From positions 1 to 59,808 of the forward strand of contig RDDZ01000056.1 in assembly GCA_003852775.1 (NCBI GenBank): a stretch of 59,808 nucleotides of DNA, written 5' to 3'. Made by a program: the position numbers and the translations under genes. How positions within the stretch are numbered: position 1 is the first letter of the stretch; every line of letters begins with the position of its first letter. Under the pieces are notes generated by a model. The model made no database searches and had not been told where the DNA came from. It saw only the letters and a program-made list of their open reading frames with translations. The stretch comes from Microbacteriaceae bacterium. GTDB taxonomy: Bacteria; Actinomycetota; Actinomycetes; Actinomycetales; Microbacteriaceae. This document shows positions 17,132-27,144 of the stretch, piece by piece.

Positions 17132-20074
17132 ATGGCCATCCTGCTCTCCCGTATCGGACGCTTCGCCTACCGGCGCGCGATCCCCGTGCTCGTCGCCTGG
17201 CTGCTGCTCGCGGCCGGCGCGGTCGTCGGCGGTCTCGCGCTCGGCGGAACCCTCCAGGACTCGTTCAAGATCCCCGGCACCGAGTCGCAGAACGCGATCG
17301 ACCGCCTCGCCGCGGTGTTCCCCCAGACCTCGGGCGCGAGCGGGCAGATCATCGTGCACTCGACCGGCGCGCGCATCGCCGAGCTGGAGGACGAGCTCGA
17401 GCGCGTCGCCGAGGAGATCGCCGGGATCGACGGCATCAGCAACACGATCTCGCCCTTCAACGAGTACGCGACCGACGCGATCAGCGACGACGGCATGACC
17501 GGCGTCATCCAGGTGCAGTTCGAGGGCTCGCACGAGGAGGTGTCCGAGGAAACGCTCGCCGAGGTGCAGGAGGTCGGCGACGAGCTCGCGTCGAGCACCG
17601 TGCAGGTCGAGTACGGCGGCCAGGTGTTCCAGGCCTTCCATTTCGGCCTCTCGATCATCGAGGTCATCGGCGTCGTGTTCGCGGCGCTCGTGCTCATCGT
17701 GACCTTCGGATCGCTGCTCTCGGCCGGCCTGCCGCTCATCTCGGCGCTCGTCGCGCTCGGAGCCTCGATGGGCGGGATCCTCGCGCTCGCCGCCTTCACG
17801 ACGCTCTCGACGACGACGCCGATCCTCGCGCTCATGATCGGCCTCGCGGTCGGCATCGACTACGCGCTCTTCATCCTGTCGCGGCACCGCAACCAGCTCG
17901 CGCACGGCGTCGACCCCGAGGAGTCGGCGGCGACCTCCGTCGCGACCGCGGGCGGCTCGGTCGTGTTCGCAGGCGTCACCGTCATGATCGCGCTCGTCGG
18001 CCTCCTCATCGTCGGCATCCCGTTCCTCGGCCTCATGGGCGTCACGGCGGCGTTCGCCGTGTTCATGGCGATGGCGGCCGCGGTCACGCTGCTTCCCGCG
18101 ATCATGGGCCTGCTCGGCCATCGACTCGCGCCGAAGCCCGGGTCGCGCGCGGCCCTGCGCGCCCTCGCGCAGGACGCGCACGAGGACGGCGGCGCAGCGG
18201 ATGCGGCCCCCGCCGGGAGCGCCCCCGCGCGAGGGCGCCGCCGCACCCTCGGCGAGCGCTGGGTCGGCATCGTGCTCGCGGCGCCCGTGCCGTTCATCAT
18301 CGGCGTCGTCGCGCTGCTCGGCGTCGCCGCCGTGCCCGCGACGCAACTCGCGCTCGCCCTGCCCGACGGCGGCAGCTACTCGGAGGAGGAGACCGCGCGC
18401 CGCGCGTACGACCTGACCGCCGAGGCGTTCGGTCCCGGCCGCAACGGGCCCCTCGTCGTGACGGTCGACATCACCCAGACGACCGACGTGCTCGAGGACC
18501 TCGAGGCGATCGCCGACGAGCTCGCGGAGGTGCCGGGCGTCGCATCCGTCGGCACCCCCATCCCGAACGCCACCGTCGACACCGCGATCATCCAGGTGAT
18601 CCCCGAGACCGGGCCGTCCGACCCGGAGACGACGGCGCTCGTCGAGCACATCCGCGACCTCGCGCCCGCGATCGAGCGCGCCTACGACACCCCCATCGCG
18701 GTCACCGGCTCGACCGCCGTCGCGATCGACGTCTCGAAGCGCCTCGACGAGGCCCTCCTGCCGTTCGGCCTCGTCGTCGTGGGGCTCTCGATCGTGCTGC
18801 TCATGATGGTGTTCCGCTCGGTCGTCGTGCCGATCAAGGCGGCGCTCGGCTACCTCCTGTCGGTGTTCGCGTCGTTCGGCGTCGTCGTCGCGGTGTTCCA
18901 GTGGGGCTGGGGCGCCGAGCTGCTCCACGTCGAGCCGGGGCCGATCCTCAGCTTCATGCCGATCCTGCTCATGGCGATCCTGTTCGGGCTCGCCATGGAT
19001 TACGAGGTGTTCCTCGTCTCGGGCATGCGCGAGGCCTACGTGCACGGGGCGACCCCGCGCCAGGCGATCGCGCGCGGCTTCGCGGGGGCGGCGCGCGTCG
19101 TCACCGCGGCGGCGCTCATCATGTTCTTCGTCTTCGCGGCGTTCGTGCCGGAGGGGATGTCGATGATCAAGGTCATCGCGCTCGGCCTCGCGGTGGGCGT
19201 CGCCGTCGACGCGTTACTCATCCGCATGACGCTCGTCCCCGCCGTCATGGCGCTCTTCGGGAAGGGCGCCTGGTACCTCCCGCGCTGGCTCGACCGGCTG
19301 CTGCCCGACGTCGACGTCGAGGGCGAGGGGCTGCGCGCGCACCTCGACGACCTCGCGTGGGCCGAGGGTCGCGTCGCCCAGGGCGACGCCGTCACCCTCG
19401 AGGGGCTCGTCGGCGGCGTCGGCGGCACGCGCATCGGCCCCTACGACGGCCGCGTGCCGGCGGGGTCGATCGCGCTCGTCGGCGGCGAGGCCGCCCGGCG
19501 CCGACTGCTCGCCGCGACCGTCGCGGGACGTCTCCCAGCGATCGAGGGCCGCGCCCAGGTGGCCGGACGCCCGCTCCCGAGCGAGGCGTCGCAGGTCGCG
19601 CGCCGGGTGTCGTTCGCCGAGTTCGGCGGGGCCGCGCGCGAGGGCGAGCGCCCCCTCGGCGAGCTGCTCGCCGAGCGCCTGCGCATCACGGGCCCGTGGC
19701 ACCGCGCCTTCACGGCCCGCCGTCGCGCACGCGCCTGGGTCGCCCGCATCCGTGACGTGATCGCCGCCTCCGGCTCGGACACCGCGGTCGGCTGGTCGAC
19801 GACCCTCGCCGCGCTCCCGCCCGTCGAGCGCGCGATCGCGACCCTCGGCATCGCCCTCGCCGAGCGCACGCCCGTCGTCGTGCTCGACTCGGTCGACCCG
19901 CTCCCGGGTGCCGACGGCGGTGCCGCCTTCCTCCAGGCGGCCGACCGCCTCGCCCCGGCCGTCACAACCGTCGTGATCGGCGCCGCCGACGCCGACGACG
20001 TCGCGCCCCCGCCGCTCTCCCGGCCGGTCGCCAGCTACCGACCCGCAGACCTCACCGAAGGAGCCGTCCGATGA
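17132..20074 (+). CDS. MMPL-family transporter with C-terminal degenerate ABC-ATPase-like domain
   Basis: 980 residues. Residues 1 to about 735 form a complete MMPL/RND-like exporter: 12 predicted helices in two repeats, each with an extracytoplasmic domain, and paired motifs 'GLAVGIDYALFILSR' and 'GLAMDYEVFLVSGMRE' bearing the Asp residues expected for proton coupling. Residues about 745-980 read like an ABC nucleotide-binding domain, but the P-loop position is G784-x4-R-R790-R with Arg for Lys, the signature is 'LPPVE' instead of LSGGQ, and Walker B is 'VVVLD919-S920' without the catalytic Glu. It should not hydrolyse ATP. AGGAG precedes the ATG. The last codons overlap the next gene (ATGA). 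Confidence 0.9.
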   Translation: MAILLSRIGRFAYRRAIPVLVAWLLLAAGAVVGGLALGGTLQDSFKIPGTESQNAIDRLAAVFPQTSGASGQIIVHSTGARIAELEDELERVAEEIAGIDGISNTISPFNEYATDAISDDGMTGVIQVQFEGSHEEVSEETLAEVQEVGDELASSTVQVEYGGQVFQAFHFGLSIIEVIGVVFAALVLIVTFGSLLSAGLPLISALVALGASMGGILALAAFTTLSTTTPILALMIGLAVGIDYALFILSRHRNQLAHGVDPEESAATSVATAGGSVVFAGVTVMIALVGLLIVGIPFLGLMGVTAAFAVFMAMAAAVTLLPAIMGLLGHRLAPKPGSRAALRALAQDAHEDGGAADAAPAGSAPARGRRRTLGERWVGIVLAAPVPFIIGVVALLGVAAVPATQLALALPDGGSYSEEETARRAYDLTAEAFGPGRNGPLVVTVDITQTTDVLEDLEAIADELAEVPGVASVGTPIPNATVDTAIIQVIPETGPSDPETTALVEHIRDLAPAIERAYDTPIAVTGSTAVAIDVSKRLDEALLPFGLVVVGLSIVLLMMVFRSVVVPIKAALGYLLSVFASFGVVVAVFQWGWGAELLHVEPGPILSFMPILLMAILFGLAMDYEVFLVSGMREAYVHGATPRQAIARGFAGAARVVTAAALIMFFVFAAFVPEGMSMIKVIALGLAVGVAVDALLIRMTLVPAVMALFGKGAWYLPRWLDRLLPDVDVEGEGLRAHLDDLAWAEGRVAQGDAVTLEGLVGGVGGTRIGPYDGRVPAGSIALVGGEAARRRLLAATVAGRLPAIEGRAQVAGRPLPSEASQVARRVSFAEFGGAAREGERPLGELLAERLRITGPWHRAFTARRRARAWVARIRDVIAASGSDTAVGWSTTLAALPPVERAIATLGIALAERTPVVVLDSVDPLPGADGGAAFLQAADRLAPAVTTVVIGAADADDVAPPPLSRPVASYRPADLTEGAVR

Positions 20075-21861
20075 TCCCCCACGACATCCCGGCCGCCCCG
20101 CGACCCCCGCGCCGCTGGGCGCGCGTGCTCGCGATCGTCGCCGCCGCGGCCGTCCCGCTCGCGTTCGCGGGCCTCACGATGGCAGCCCTGAGCGACGCGG
20201 GCACGGGCGTCGACCGCATCCCCGCCGCGATCGTGAACGAGGACGAGATGGTCACGCAGACCGCCGAGGACGGCACCGAGACCGTCATCCTCGCCGGCCG
20301 CCTGCTCGTGACCGAGCTCACCGGGACCGACTCGCCCGGCATGGACTGGCAGCTCTCGAACGCCGAGGAGGCGGCCGCCAAGCTCGCCGCGGGCGAGGTA
20401 TACGCGGTGCTCACGATCCCCTCCGACTTCTCCGCGTCGGTCGTGTCGCTGCAGAGCACCGAGCCCGTGCAGGCGCAGCTCGAGCTCGAGACGGACGACG
20501 CCCACTCCTACCTCGCGGGCTCGGTCGCGCAGTCGCTCGGCGACGGCATGGTGCGCGCCTTCGGGTCGGAGCTCACGAAGCAGTACATCGCGGGCATCTA
20601 CACGCAGTTCGGCTCGGTCGGCGAGGCGTTCGGTCAGGCGGCCGACGGCGCCGAGCAGCTCGCCGACGGCGCGACGCAGGCGGCGGCCGGCGCGCAGCAG
20701 TTCGCCGAGGGCCTCGACCAGTACACGAACGGCGTCTCGCGGCTCTCGTCGGGCCTGCAGACGATGCGTCAGCAGACCGCCGGGCTCGGCGACCTCGGGG
20801 CGGGCATCCAGGGCTACGCGGGCGGTGTCTCGCAGATGTCCGGCGGCCTCACGGCGCTCGCCCAGAACATGGCGGCCGACCCGCGGTTCACGAGCGACCC
20901 GACGCTCGCCCCCTACCTCGCGAACCTCCAGCAGCTCAGCGGCGGCCTCGCCCAGCTCGCGGGCAACGGCTCCGCGCTCGCCGCGGGCGCCGGCTCTCTC
21001 GGGCAGCTCTCGTCGGGCATCGCGCAGACCGCGAGCGGCGCCGCGCAGCTCGCCTCGAACGGCGCGGCCCTCGACTCCGGGGCGCGCGAGCTCGCCGACG
21101 GCACCGCGCAGCTCGCGACCGGGGCGTCCGAGCTCGCCACGGGCCTGCGCGAGGGCGCCGACCGCCTCGGCGGGGGCGGCGAGACGCCGTCGACGGATGC
21201 CGCCGAGGTCGCCGCGGACCCCGTCGGGCTCGAGGTGACGACGCGGAACGCCGTCACCCAGCTCGGCCAGATCATCGGCACCTACTTCGTGCCGCTCGGC
21301 CTGTGGGCCGGCGCGCTCGCGATCTTCCTCGTGCTCCCGCGCCTCAGCCGCCGCGTGCTCGCCTCGACGGCGGGCTCCGGCCGTGTGATCGGCTCGGAGG
21401 GGGTGCGTGCGGGCGCCGTCGCGGTCATCCAGGCGGTGCTGCTCGTCCTGCTGCTGCACGTCGCGGCGGGGGTGTCGTGGGCCCTGCTGCCGGCGACGCT
21501 CGGCTTCGCGCTCGTCGCGGCGCTCGCGTTCACGGCGTTCCACCAGCTGCTCACGGTCGGCCTCGGCCGCGCGGGGCTCGTGATCTCGCTCCTCCTGCTC
21601 GCGGTGCAGCTCGCCTCCGTCGGGGGCGTGCTGCCGAGTCAGGCGCTCGCGGGTCCGTTCACGTGGCTCGGGCAGGTCATGCCGCTCGGCTGGGCGACGA
21701 CGGGCCTGCAGCAGATCGTCGCGGGCGGCGACACGGGCCTCGCGGTCGGCAGCGCCCTCGGGCTCGCCGCGTTCGGCCTGCTGAGCGTCCTACTGAGCCG
21801 CGTCGTCATCCGCCGCGCGCGCCGCGCCTCCGTCATGCGGATGCTGCTCCCCGCCTCGTGA
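20071..21861 (+). CDS. YhgE/Pip-type ABC-2-like membrane protein
   Basis: 596 residues; ATG overlaps the MMPL stop. One N-terminal helix (about 17-38), a large extracytoplasmic region (about 45-395) that includes a long Ala/Gly/Gln/Leu heptad-like stretch with repeated 'GAxQLAxGA' units, then five C-terminal helices ('LWAGALAIFLVLPRL' onward). This is the YhgE/Pip (phage infection protein) and ABC-2 permease layout. The partner ATPase usual for ABC-2 is absent as a separate gene; the ABC-like tail of the MMPL protein may stand in structurally. Cell-envelope export is the likely role. Confidence 0.85.
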   Translation: MIPHDIPAAPRPPRRWARVLAIVAAAAVPLAFAGLTMAALSDAGTGVDRIPAAIVNEDEMVTQTAEDGTETVILAGRLLVTELTGTDSPGMDWQLSNAEEAAAKLAAGEVYAVLTIPSDFSASVVSLQSTEPVQAQLELETDDAHSYLAGSVAQSLGDGMVRAFGSELTKQYIAGIYTQFGSVGEAFGQAADGAEQLADGATQAAAGAQQFAEGLDQYTNGVSRLSSGLQTMRQQTAGLGDLGAGIQGYAGGVSQMSGGLTALAQNMAADPRFTSDPTLAPYLANLQQLSGGLAQLAGNGSALAAGAGSLGQLSSGIAQTASGAAQLASNGAALDSGARELADGTAQLATGASELATGLREGADRLGGGGETPSTDAAEVAADPVGLEVTTRNAVTQLGQIIGTYFVPLGLWAGALAIFLVLPRLSRRVLASTAGSGRVIGSEGVRAGAVAVIQAVLLVLLLHVAAGVSWALLPATLGFALVAALAFTAFHQLLTVGLGRAGLVISLLLLAVQLASVGGVLPSQALAGPFTWLGQVMPLGWATTGLQQIVAGGDTGLAVGSALGLAAFGLLSVLLSRVVIRRARRASVMRMLLPAS

Positions 21862-21862
21862 C

Positions 21863-21901
21863 CCTCGTGGGGGTGCGCCGACGCGCGTGCTCCCACGGAG
21901 G
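21863..21901. terminator. imperfect hairpin after the MMPL operon
   Basis: Between convergent genes, a GC-rich imperfect inverted repeat pairs CCTCGTGGG with CCCACGGAGG (one bulge) and continues with an inner GCGC stem. No U-tract. Weak but well placed as a bidirectional terminator. Confidence 0.4.
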
Positions 21902-21921
21902 TCGCACGGCCCGGGCGCGGG

Positions 21922-22803
21922 TCAGCGGCGGCCGGCGCGCTTCTCGGCGCGACGCGCCTGGCGGATCTTGAGCGGTAGCTCGCGCATCGGGATCGGCTCG
22001 CGCGTCGCGTGCTCCTGGCTCAGGTGCTCGCGCGCGAACGCCACGGTCTGCACGAGCTTGTCGAGCCGGTACTGCTCGTCCTTCTCCTGGCGCACGTTGA
22101 CCTCGGCGACGACGTTGCCCGTCCAGCCGCTCGCGGCGAGGTGCTGCAGCGTCTCGGCGACCGGCTGGGTGCCCTCACCCGGCAGCAGGTGCTCGTCGAG
22201 GATCGCGCCGTCGGCGGCCGCCGTCGCACCGTCGCACAGGTGGATGTGGGTGAGCTTGTCGCCCATCTGCATCGCCATCTGCAGGCTGTCGCGGCCCGAG
22301 AGCGAGGCGTGCGAGAAGTCGAGCGTCATGTGGTCGACGTCGAGGTCGAGCGGGTCGGGGGAGGGGGCGTAGGCCTTCATGCTGCGACCGCGCACCGTCC
22401 ACGGGAACATGTTCTCGACCGCGACCTTGACGCCCGAGTTCCGCGCCGCCTCCCGCACGATCCGCTCGAAGTTCTGCGCGTAGCCCGACTGCCAGCGGAA
22501 CGGCGGATGCACGACGACCGTGTCGGCGCCGACCGCGGCCGCCAGCTCGCCCGACTTCTCGAGCTTCACCTGCGGGTCGCGGCCCCACACGAACGTCGTG
22601 AGCAGCAGCACCGGGGCGTGGATGGCGGAGATGGGGAGGCCGTAGCGCTCGCTGATCTCGAGCAGCTTCGCCGCGTCCTGGGTCACGGGGTCGTTCGTGA
22701 CCATGACCTCCATGGAGTCGAACCCCGCCAGGCGCGCGATGCGGAAGGCATGCTCCACCGCGAACGGGTAGACGCACGTCGTGCTCATGCCGACGGAGAT
22801 CAT
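21922..22803 (-). CDS. sugar phosphate isomerase/epimerase (xylose isomerase-like TIM barrel)
   Basis: 293 residues; ATG at 22803. AP endonuclease family 2 TIM barrel over about 1-260: 'AIHAPVLLLTTFVWG', 'VVVHPPFRWQ', 'VAVENMFPW', 'MTLDFSHASL', 'THIHLCDG' and 'VAEVNVRQ' supply the metal-binding His, Glu and Asp residues at strand ends. The basic tail after 265 is specific to this protein. Substrate unknown. It is divergent from otsA with about 100 bases between the starts. Confidence 0.82.
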   Translation of the reverse strand: MISVGMSTTCVYPFAVEHAFRIARLAGFDSMEVMVTNDPVTQDAAKLLEISERYGLPISAIHAPVLLLTTFVWGRDPQVKLEKSGELAAAVGADTVVVHPPFRWQSGYAQNFERIVREAARNSGVKVAVENMFPWTVRGRSMKAYAPSPDPLDLDVDHMTLDFSHASLSGRDSLQMAMQMGDKLTHIHLCDGATAAADGAILDEHLLPGEGTQPVAETLQHLAASGWTGNVVAEVNVRQEKDEQYRLDKLVQTVAFAREHLSQEHATREPIPMRELPLKIRQARRAEKRAGRR

Positions 22804-22907
22804 GCGTTCCACGGTAGCCGCCGAAGATGACAGCCAGGTGAAGTCACAGGAAGCCCCAAACCGCAAGCCCCCGGACGCGATCCGGCCCTGCGTGTACCGT
22901 GGTCGCC

Positions 22908-24395
22908 ATGCCCGACGAACGCTACAGCTTCGTCGTCGTGTCCAACCGCCTCCCGGTCGACCGCGTGGTCGACGAGGCCGGAACCGCGAGCTGGAAACAG
23001 TCTCCGGGGGGCCTCGTCACGGCGCTCGAACCCGTCATGCGCGCCGCCGACGGCGCCTGGGTCGGATGGGCGGGACAGGCCGACGTCGACCTCGACCCCT
23101 TCGACAACGAGGGCATCCGCATCGTGCCCGTGCCGTTGTCGGCCTCCGACCTCGAGCTCTACTACGAGGGCTTCAGCAACGACACGCTCTGGCCGCTCTA
23201 CCACGACGTCATCGCGCAGCCGAGCTACCACCGCGAGTGGTGGGACCGCTACGTGCAGGTCAACCGCCGCTTCGCCGACGCCGTCGCGCGCATCTGCGAC
23301 GACGGCGCGACCGTGTGGGTGCAGGACTACCAGCTGCAGCTCGTCCCGGCGATGCTGCGCGAGCTGCGGCCCGACCTTCTCATCGGCTTCTTCAACCACA
23401 TCCCGTTCCCCGCGTACGGCATCTTCTCCCAGCTGCCGTGGCGCACCCAGATCGTCGACGGACTGCTCGGGGCGGATGTCGTGGGCTTCCAGCGGGTCGC
23501 CGACGCGGGCAACTTCTCGCGCGCGGTCCGCCGCCTCAAGGGCTACCCCACGAAGACCCCCTACATCGACGTGCCGGGCCAGGAGGAGGGGGAGTCCCGC
23601 CGCGTCATCGCGAAGGCGTTCCCCATCTCGATCGACACGAAGGGGTTCGAGGAGCTCGCGGCGAGCCCCCGCGTGCAGGAGCGCGCGGCGCAGATCCGCC
23701 ACGACCTCGGCAACCCGAAGACGATCCTGCTCGGCGTCGACCGCCTCGACTACACCAAGGGCATCGGCCACCGGCTCAAGGCCTACGGCGAGCTGCTGCG
23801 CGACGGTCGGCTGAAGGTCGAGGACGTCACCCTCGTGCAGGTCGCGACGCCGTCGCGCGAGCGCGTCGAGAGCTACCGCCAGCTGCGCGACGAGATCGAG
23901 CTCACGGTCGGGCGCATCAACGGCGATTTCGGCACGATCAGCCACCAGGCCATCAGCTACCTCCACCACGGCTTCCCGCGGGAGGAGATGGCGGCGCTCT
24001 ACGTGGCCGCCGACGTCATGCTCGTCACGGCGCTCCGCGACGGCATGAACCTCGTCGCGAAGGAGTACGTGGCGGCGCGCGCCGATGAGGACGGGGTGCT
24101 CATCCTGTCCGAGTTCACGGGCGCCTCCGACGAGCTCCGCGCCGCGCTGCTCGTCAACCCGCACGACATCGAGGGCGTCAAGGACGCGATCCTGCGCGCG
24201 ATCGAGATGCCCCGGCAGGAGCGGCGGAAGCGGATGCGGTCGCTGCGGAAGAAGGTCGCCGAGAACGACGTGACGCACTGGTCGGACAGCTTCCTGGCGA
24301 CTCTCCGGGGCACCCGCGGCCAGTACATCGGATGGGGCGGCGCGGGGCCGCTCGACGCGCTCGAGTGGACGATCGAGCGCCCGCCGCGCTCGTGA
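22908..24395 (+). CDS. otsA: alpha,alpha-trehalose-6-phosphate synthase
   Basis: 495 residues; GT20 glycosyltransferase that joins UDP- or GDP-glucose to glucose-6-phosphate. Hallmarks: 'FVVVSNRLPVDR', 'SPGGLVTALEPVM', 'VWVQDYQLQLVPAMLRELRP', 'FFNHIPFPAYGIFSQLPW', 'GVDRLDYTKGI' and 'ALRDGMNLVAKEYVA'. ATG 22908 chosen over a GTG three codons upstream. Its stop overlaps the otsB GTG (GTGA), so the two are coupled for the OtsAB trehalose route, an osmo- and stress-protection pathway. Confidence 0.96.
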   Translation: MPDERYSFVVVSNRLPVDRVVDEAGTASWKQSPGGLVTALEPVMRAADGAWVGWAGQADVDLDPFDNEGIRIVPVPLSASDLELYYEGFSNDTLWPLYHDVIAQPSYHREWWDRYVQVNRRFADAVARICDDGATVWVQDYQLQLVPAMLRELRPDLLIGFFNHIPFPAYGIFSQLPWRTQIVDGLLGADVVGFQRVADAGNFSRAVRRLKGYPTKTPYIDVPGQEEGESRRVIAKAFPISIDTKGFEELAASPRVQERAAQIRHDLGNPKTILLGVDRLDYTKGIGHRLKAYGELLRDGRLKVEDVTLVQVATPSRERVESYRQLRDEIELTVGRINGDFGTISHQAISYLHHGFPREEMAALYVAADVMLVTALRDGMNLVAKEYVAARADEDGVLILSEFTGASDELRAALLVNPHDIEGVKDAILRAIEMPRQERRKRMRSLRKKVAENDVTHWSDSFLATLRGTRGQYIGWGGAGPLDALEWTIERPPRS

Positions 24396-25183
24396 CCGGC
24401 CGGCTGCCGGAGCCGCTCGTCGGCGCGCTCCGCGAGATCGCCCGGGTGCGGCGCCTGCTCGTCGCGCTCGACTTCGACGGCACCCTCGCACCCGAGGTCG
24501 ACTCGCCCGAGAAGGCGCGCGCCCTTCCGGAGGCCCGCGCCGCCGTACTGCGGCTGCGGGCGCTCCCGAACACGCGCGTCGCGCTCGTGTCGGGCCGCGC
24601 CCTCCGCTCGCTCATCGAGGTCTCTGACCTGCCCGACGACGTACTGCTCGTCGGCTCGCACGGCATCGAGCTGCGGCTCGACGACCCGAACGCGCGCGTC
24701 TCGCTCGACACCGCGGAGCTCGAGCGCGTCGACGTGCTGCAGGAGGTGCTGAGCCAGGTCGCCGAGTCGATCGACGACGTGTGGCTCGAGGCGAAGCCCG
24801 CGGGCTTCGCGCTGCACACGCGCCTCGCGACGGAGGAGAACTCCCGCCTCGCCCATCTCGTGGCGCTGCGCGAGGCGCAGGCCGAGCTCGACGACCTCAC
24901 GATCCGCGAGGGCAAGAACGTGCTCGAGTTCGCCGTGCGCTCGACGACGAAGGGCGAGGCGATCGAGCATCTGCGCCGCTACGTCGCCGCCGACGCGGTG
25001 TTCTACGCGGGCGACGACGTCACCGACGAGGACGCCTTCGACGCGCTCCAGCCCCACGACCTCGGCCTCAAGTCGGGGGACGGGCCGACGCTCGCCTCCT
25101 ACCGCGTGCCCGGCCCCGACGACGTGGCGCACGTGCTCGCGACGCTCGCGACGTTCCGCGAGGGCGACGTCCACGAGCAGTAG
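24392..25183 (+). CDS. otsB: trehalose-6-phosphate phosphatase
   Basis: 263 residues; HAD-superfamily phosphatase that releases trehalose from trehalose-6-phosphate. Motif I 'ALDFDGTLAP' (nucleophile and acid/base Asp), motif II 'ALVSGR', the cap with 'GSHGIEL', and motif IV 'YAGDDVTDEDAF'. GTG start overlaps the otsA stop. Length and order are typical of OtsB. Confidence 0.95.
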   Translation: MTGRLPEPLVGALREIARVRRLLVALDFDGTLAPEVDSPEKARALPEARAAVLRLRALPNTRVALVSGRALRSLIEVSDLPDDVLLVGSHGIELRLDDPNARVSLDTAELERVDVLQEVLSQVAESIDDVWLEAKPAGFALHTRLATEENSRLAHLVALREAQAELDDLTIREGKNVLEFAVRSTTKGEAIEHLRRYVAADAVFYAGDDVTDEDAFDALQPHDLGLKSGDGPTLASYRVPGPDDVAHVLATLATFREGDVHEQ

Positions 25184-25207
25184 GCGTGTCGGAGTAACCT
25201 CGATCCC

Positions 25208-26935
25208 ATGCCGGACAGCACCGCCTCGGGTACCCCTGCGCCCGCGATCGACCACAAGCCCCGCTCCCGCACCGTCACCGACGGCATCGAGGCCACGACC
25301 TCCCGCGGCATGCTCCGCGCGGTCGGCATGGGCGACGCCGACTGGGACAAGTCCCAGATCGGCATCGCGAGCTCGTGGAACGAGATCACTCCCTGCAACC
25401 TGAGCCTCGACCGTCTCGCGCGCGCCGCCAAGGAGGGCGTGCACGCGGGCGGCGGCTACCCGCTGCAGTTCGGCACGGTCTCCGTCTCGGACGGCATCTC
25501 GATGGGCCACGAGGGCATGCACTTCTCGCTCGTGTCGCGCGAGGTCATCGCCGACAGCGTTGAGACCGTCATGCAGGCCGAGCGCCTCGACGGCTCCGTG
25601 CTGCTCGCGGGCTGCGACAAGTCGATCCCCGGCATGCTCATGGCCGCCGCGCGGCTCGACCTGGCATCCGTCTTCCTCTACGCCGGATCGATCGCGCCCG
25701 GCTGGGTGCGCCTCTCGGACGGCACCGAGAAGGACATCACGATCATCGACTCCTTCGAGGCGGTCGGCGGCGTGAAGGCCGGGATCATGTCGGAGGCGGA
25801 CGCCCACGCGATCGAGTGCGCCTTCGCGCCCGGCGAGGGGGCCTGCGGCGGCATGTACACGGCCAACACGATGGCGTCGGTCGCGGAGGCCCTCGGCCTC
25901 TCGATCCCCGGGTCGGCGTCGCCGCCCAGCTACGACCGCCGCCGCGACTACTACGCCCACCGCTCGGGCGAGGCCGTCGTCGAGCTGCTGCGCAAGGGCA
26001 TCACGACGCGCCAGATCCTCACCAAGAAGGCGTTCGAGAACGCGATCGCGGTCGGCATGGCGCTCGGCGGCTCGACCAACATCGTGCTGCACCTGCTCGC
26101 GATCGCTCACGAGGCCGAGGTCGAGCTGACGCTCGACGACTTCAACCGCATCGGCTCGAAGGTGCCGCACATCGGCGACCTCAAGCCGTTCGGCAAGTAC
26201 GTCATGAACGACGTCGACCGCCGCGGCGGCCTCCCCGTGCTCATGAAGGCCCTCCTCGACGCGGGCCTCATGCACGGCGACGCCCTCACCGTCACGGGCA
26301 AGACGCTCGCCGAGAACCTCGCCGACATCGGGCCGATCCCGCCGCTCGACGGCGAGGTGCTCCGCACGTTCGACGACCCCATCCACGAGACCGGCGGCCT
26401 CACGATCCTGCACGGCACGATGGCGCCGGAGGGCGCCGTCGTGAAGACGGCGGGCTTCGACGCCGCGACCTTCGAGGGCCCCGCGCGCGTCTTCGACCGC
26501 GAGCGCGCCGCCATGGACGCCCTCACCAACGGCGAGATCCAGAAGGGCGACGTCGTCGTCATCCGCTACGAGGGCCCGAAGGGCGGCCCCGGCATGCGCG
26601 AGATGCTCGCCATCACCGCGGCCATCAAGGGTGCGGGACTCGGCAAGGACGTGCTGCTGCTCACCGACGGCCGCTTCTCCGGCGGCACGACGGGTCTCTG
26701 CATCGGCCACATCGCGCCCGAGGCCGTCGACGCGGGCCCCATCGCCTTCGTGCAGGACGGCGACCGCATCCGCGTCGACATCCCGTCGCGCTCGATCGAG
26801 CTGCTCGTCGACGAGGCGGAGCTCGCCGCCCGCCGCGAGGGCTGGGAGCCGCTGCCCCCGCGCTACACGCGCGGCGTGCTCGCGAAGTACTCCAAGCTCG
26901 TCCGCTCGGCCGCCGAGGGCGCCGTCACGGGCTGA
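25208..26935 (+). CDS. ilvD: dihydroxy-acid dehydratase
   Basis: 575 residues. Converts 2,3-dihydroxy-isovalerate and -methylvalerate to the keto acids of valine and isoleucine biosynthesis. Iron-sulfur cysteines lie in '[13 protein letters not shown]' and '[15 protein letters not shown]'; '[14 protein letters not shown]' and C-terminal '[17 protein letters not shown]' are conserved. Normal IlvD length. It precedes ilvB by about 210 bases, which look like a separate promoter and leader, so ilvD and ilvBNC are probably separately initiated. Confidence 0.97.
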   Translation: MPDSTASGTPAPAIDHKPRSRTVTDGIEATTSRGMLRAVGMGDADWDKSQIGIASSWNEITPCNLSLDRLARAAKEGVHAGGGYPLQFGTVSVSDGISMGHEGMHFSLVSREVIADSVETVMQAERLDGSVLLAGCDKSIPGMLMAAARLDLASVFLYAGSIAPGWVRLSDGTEKDITIIDSFEAVGGVKAGIMSEADAHAIECAFAPGEGACGGMYTANTMASVAEALGLSIPGSASPPSYDRRRDYYAHRSGEAVVELLRKGITTRQILTKKAFENAIAVGMALGGSTNIVLHLLAIAHEAEVELTLDDFNRIGSKVPHIGDLKPFGKYVMNDVDRRGGLPVLMKALLDAGLMHGDALTVTGKTLAENLADIGPIPPLDGEVLRTFDDPIHETGGLTILHGTMAPEGAVVKTAGFDAATFEGPARVFDRERAAMDALTNGEIQKGDVVVIRYEGPKGGPGMREMLAITAAIKGAGLGKDVLLLTDGRFSGGTTGLCIGHIAPEAVDAGPIAFVQDGDRIRVDIPSRSIELLVDEAELAARREGWEPLPPRYTRGVLAKYSKLVRSAAEGAVTG

Positions 26936-26972
26936 TTCCGGGGCTCGCCTCGGGTGCACCCGGCGAGCGGGC

Positions 26973-27104
26973 ATGAATGATCGGATAGCATTGCACCGAT
27001 AGGCACCCGGGTGGCACAACCAGTCCTGGCGTGGGCGTCGACCGCGACACCAGCGGTCGTCGGCATTCTGATCAGGGTGACGGCGTCATCGCGCGCTCGA
27101 CGCC
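26973..27104 (+). promoter_or_regulatory. ilvB leader: possible promoter, mini-ORF and two hairpins
   Basis: Within the 209-base gap before ilvB: a TAGCAT -10-like hexamer (26986-26991); a nine-codon ORF (26973-27002) containing Ile, Ala and Leu codons; a hairpin CGACCGC-7 nt-GCGGTCG (27039-27059); and a second, GGCGTC-11 nt-GACGCC (27082-27104). ilvB leaders in actinobacteria can act as attenuators. If TAGCAT is the true -10, the mini-ORF overlaps it and is not transcribed whole, so promoter and leader-peptide readings exclude each other. No U-tract follows either hairpin. Confidence 0.35.
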
Positions 27105-27144
27105 CTGGTTTCCCACCGACTGTGAACGTTCCGGAAGGTCATCC

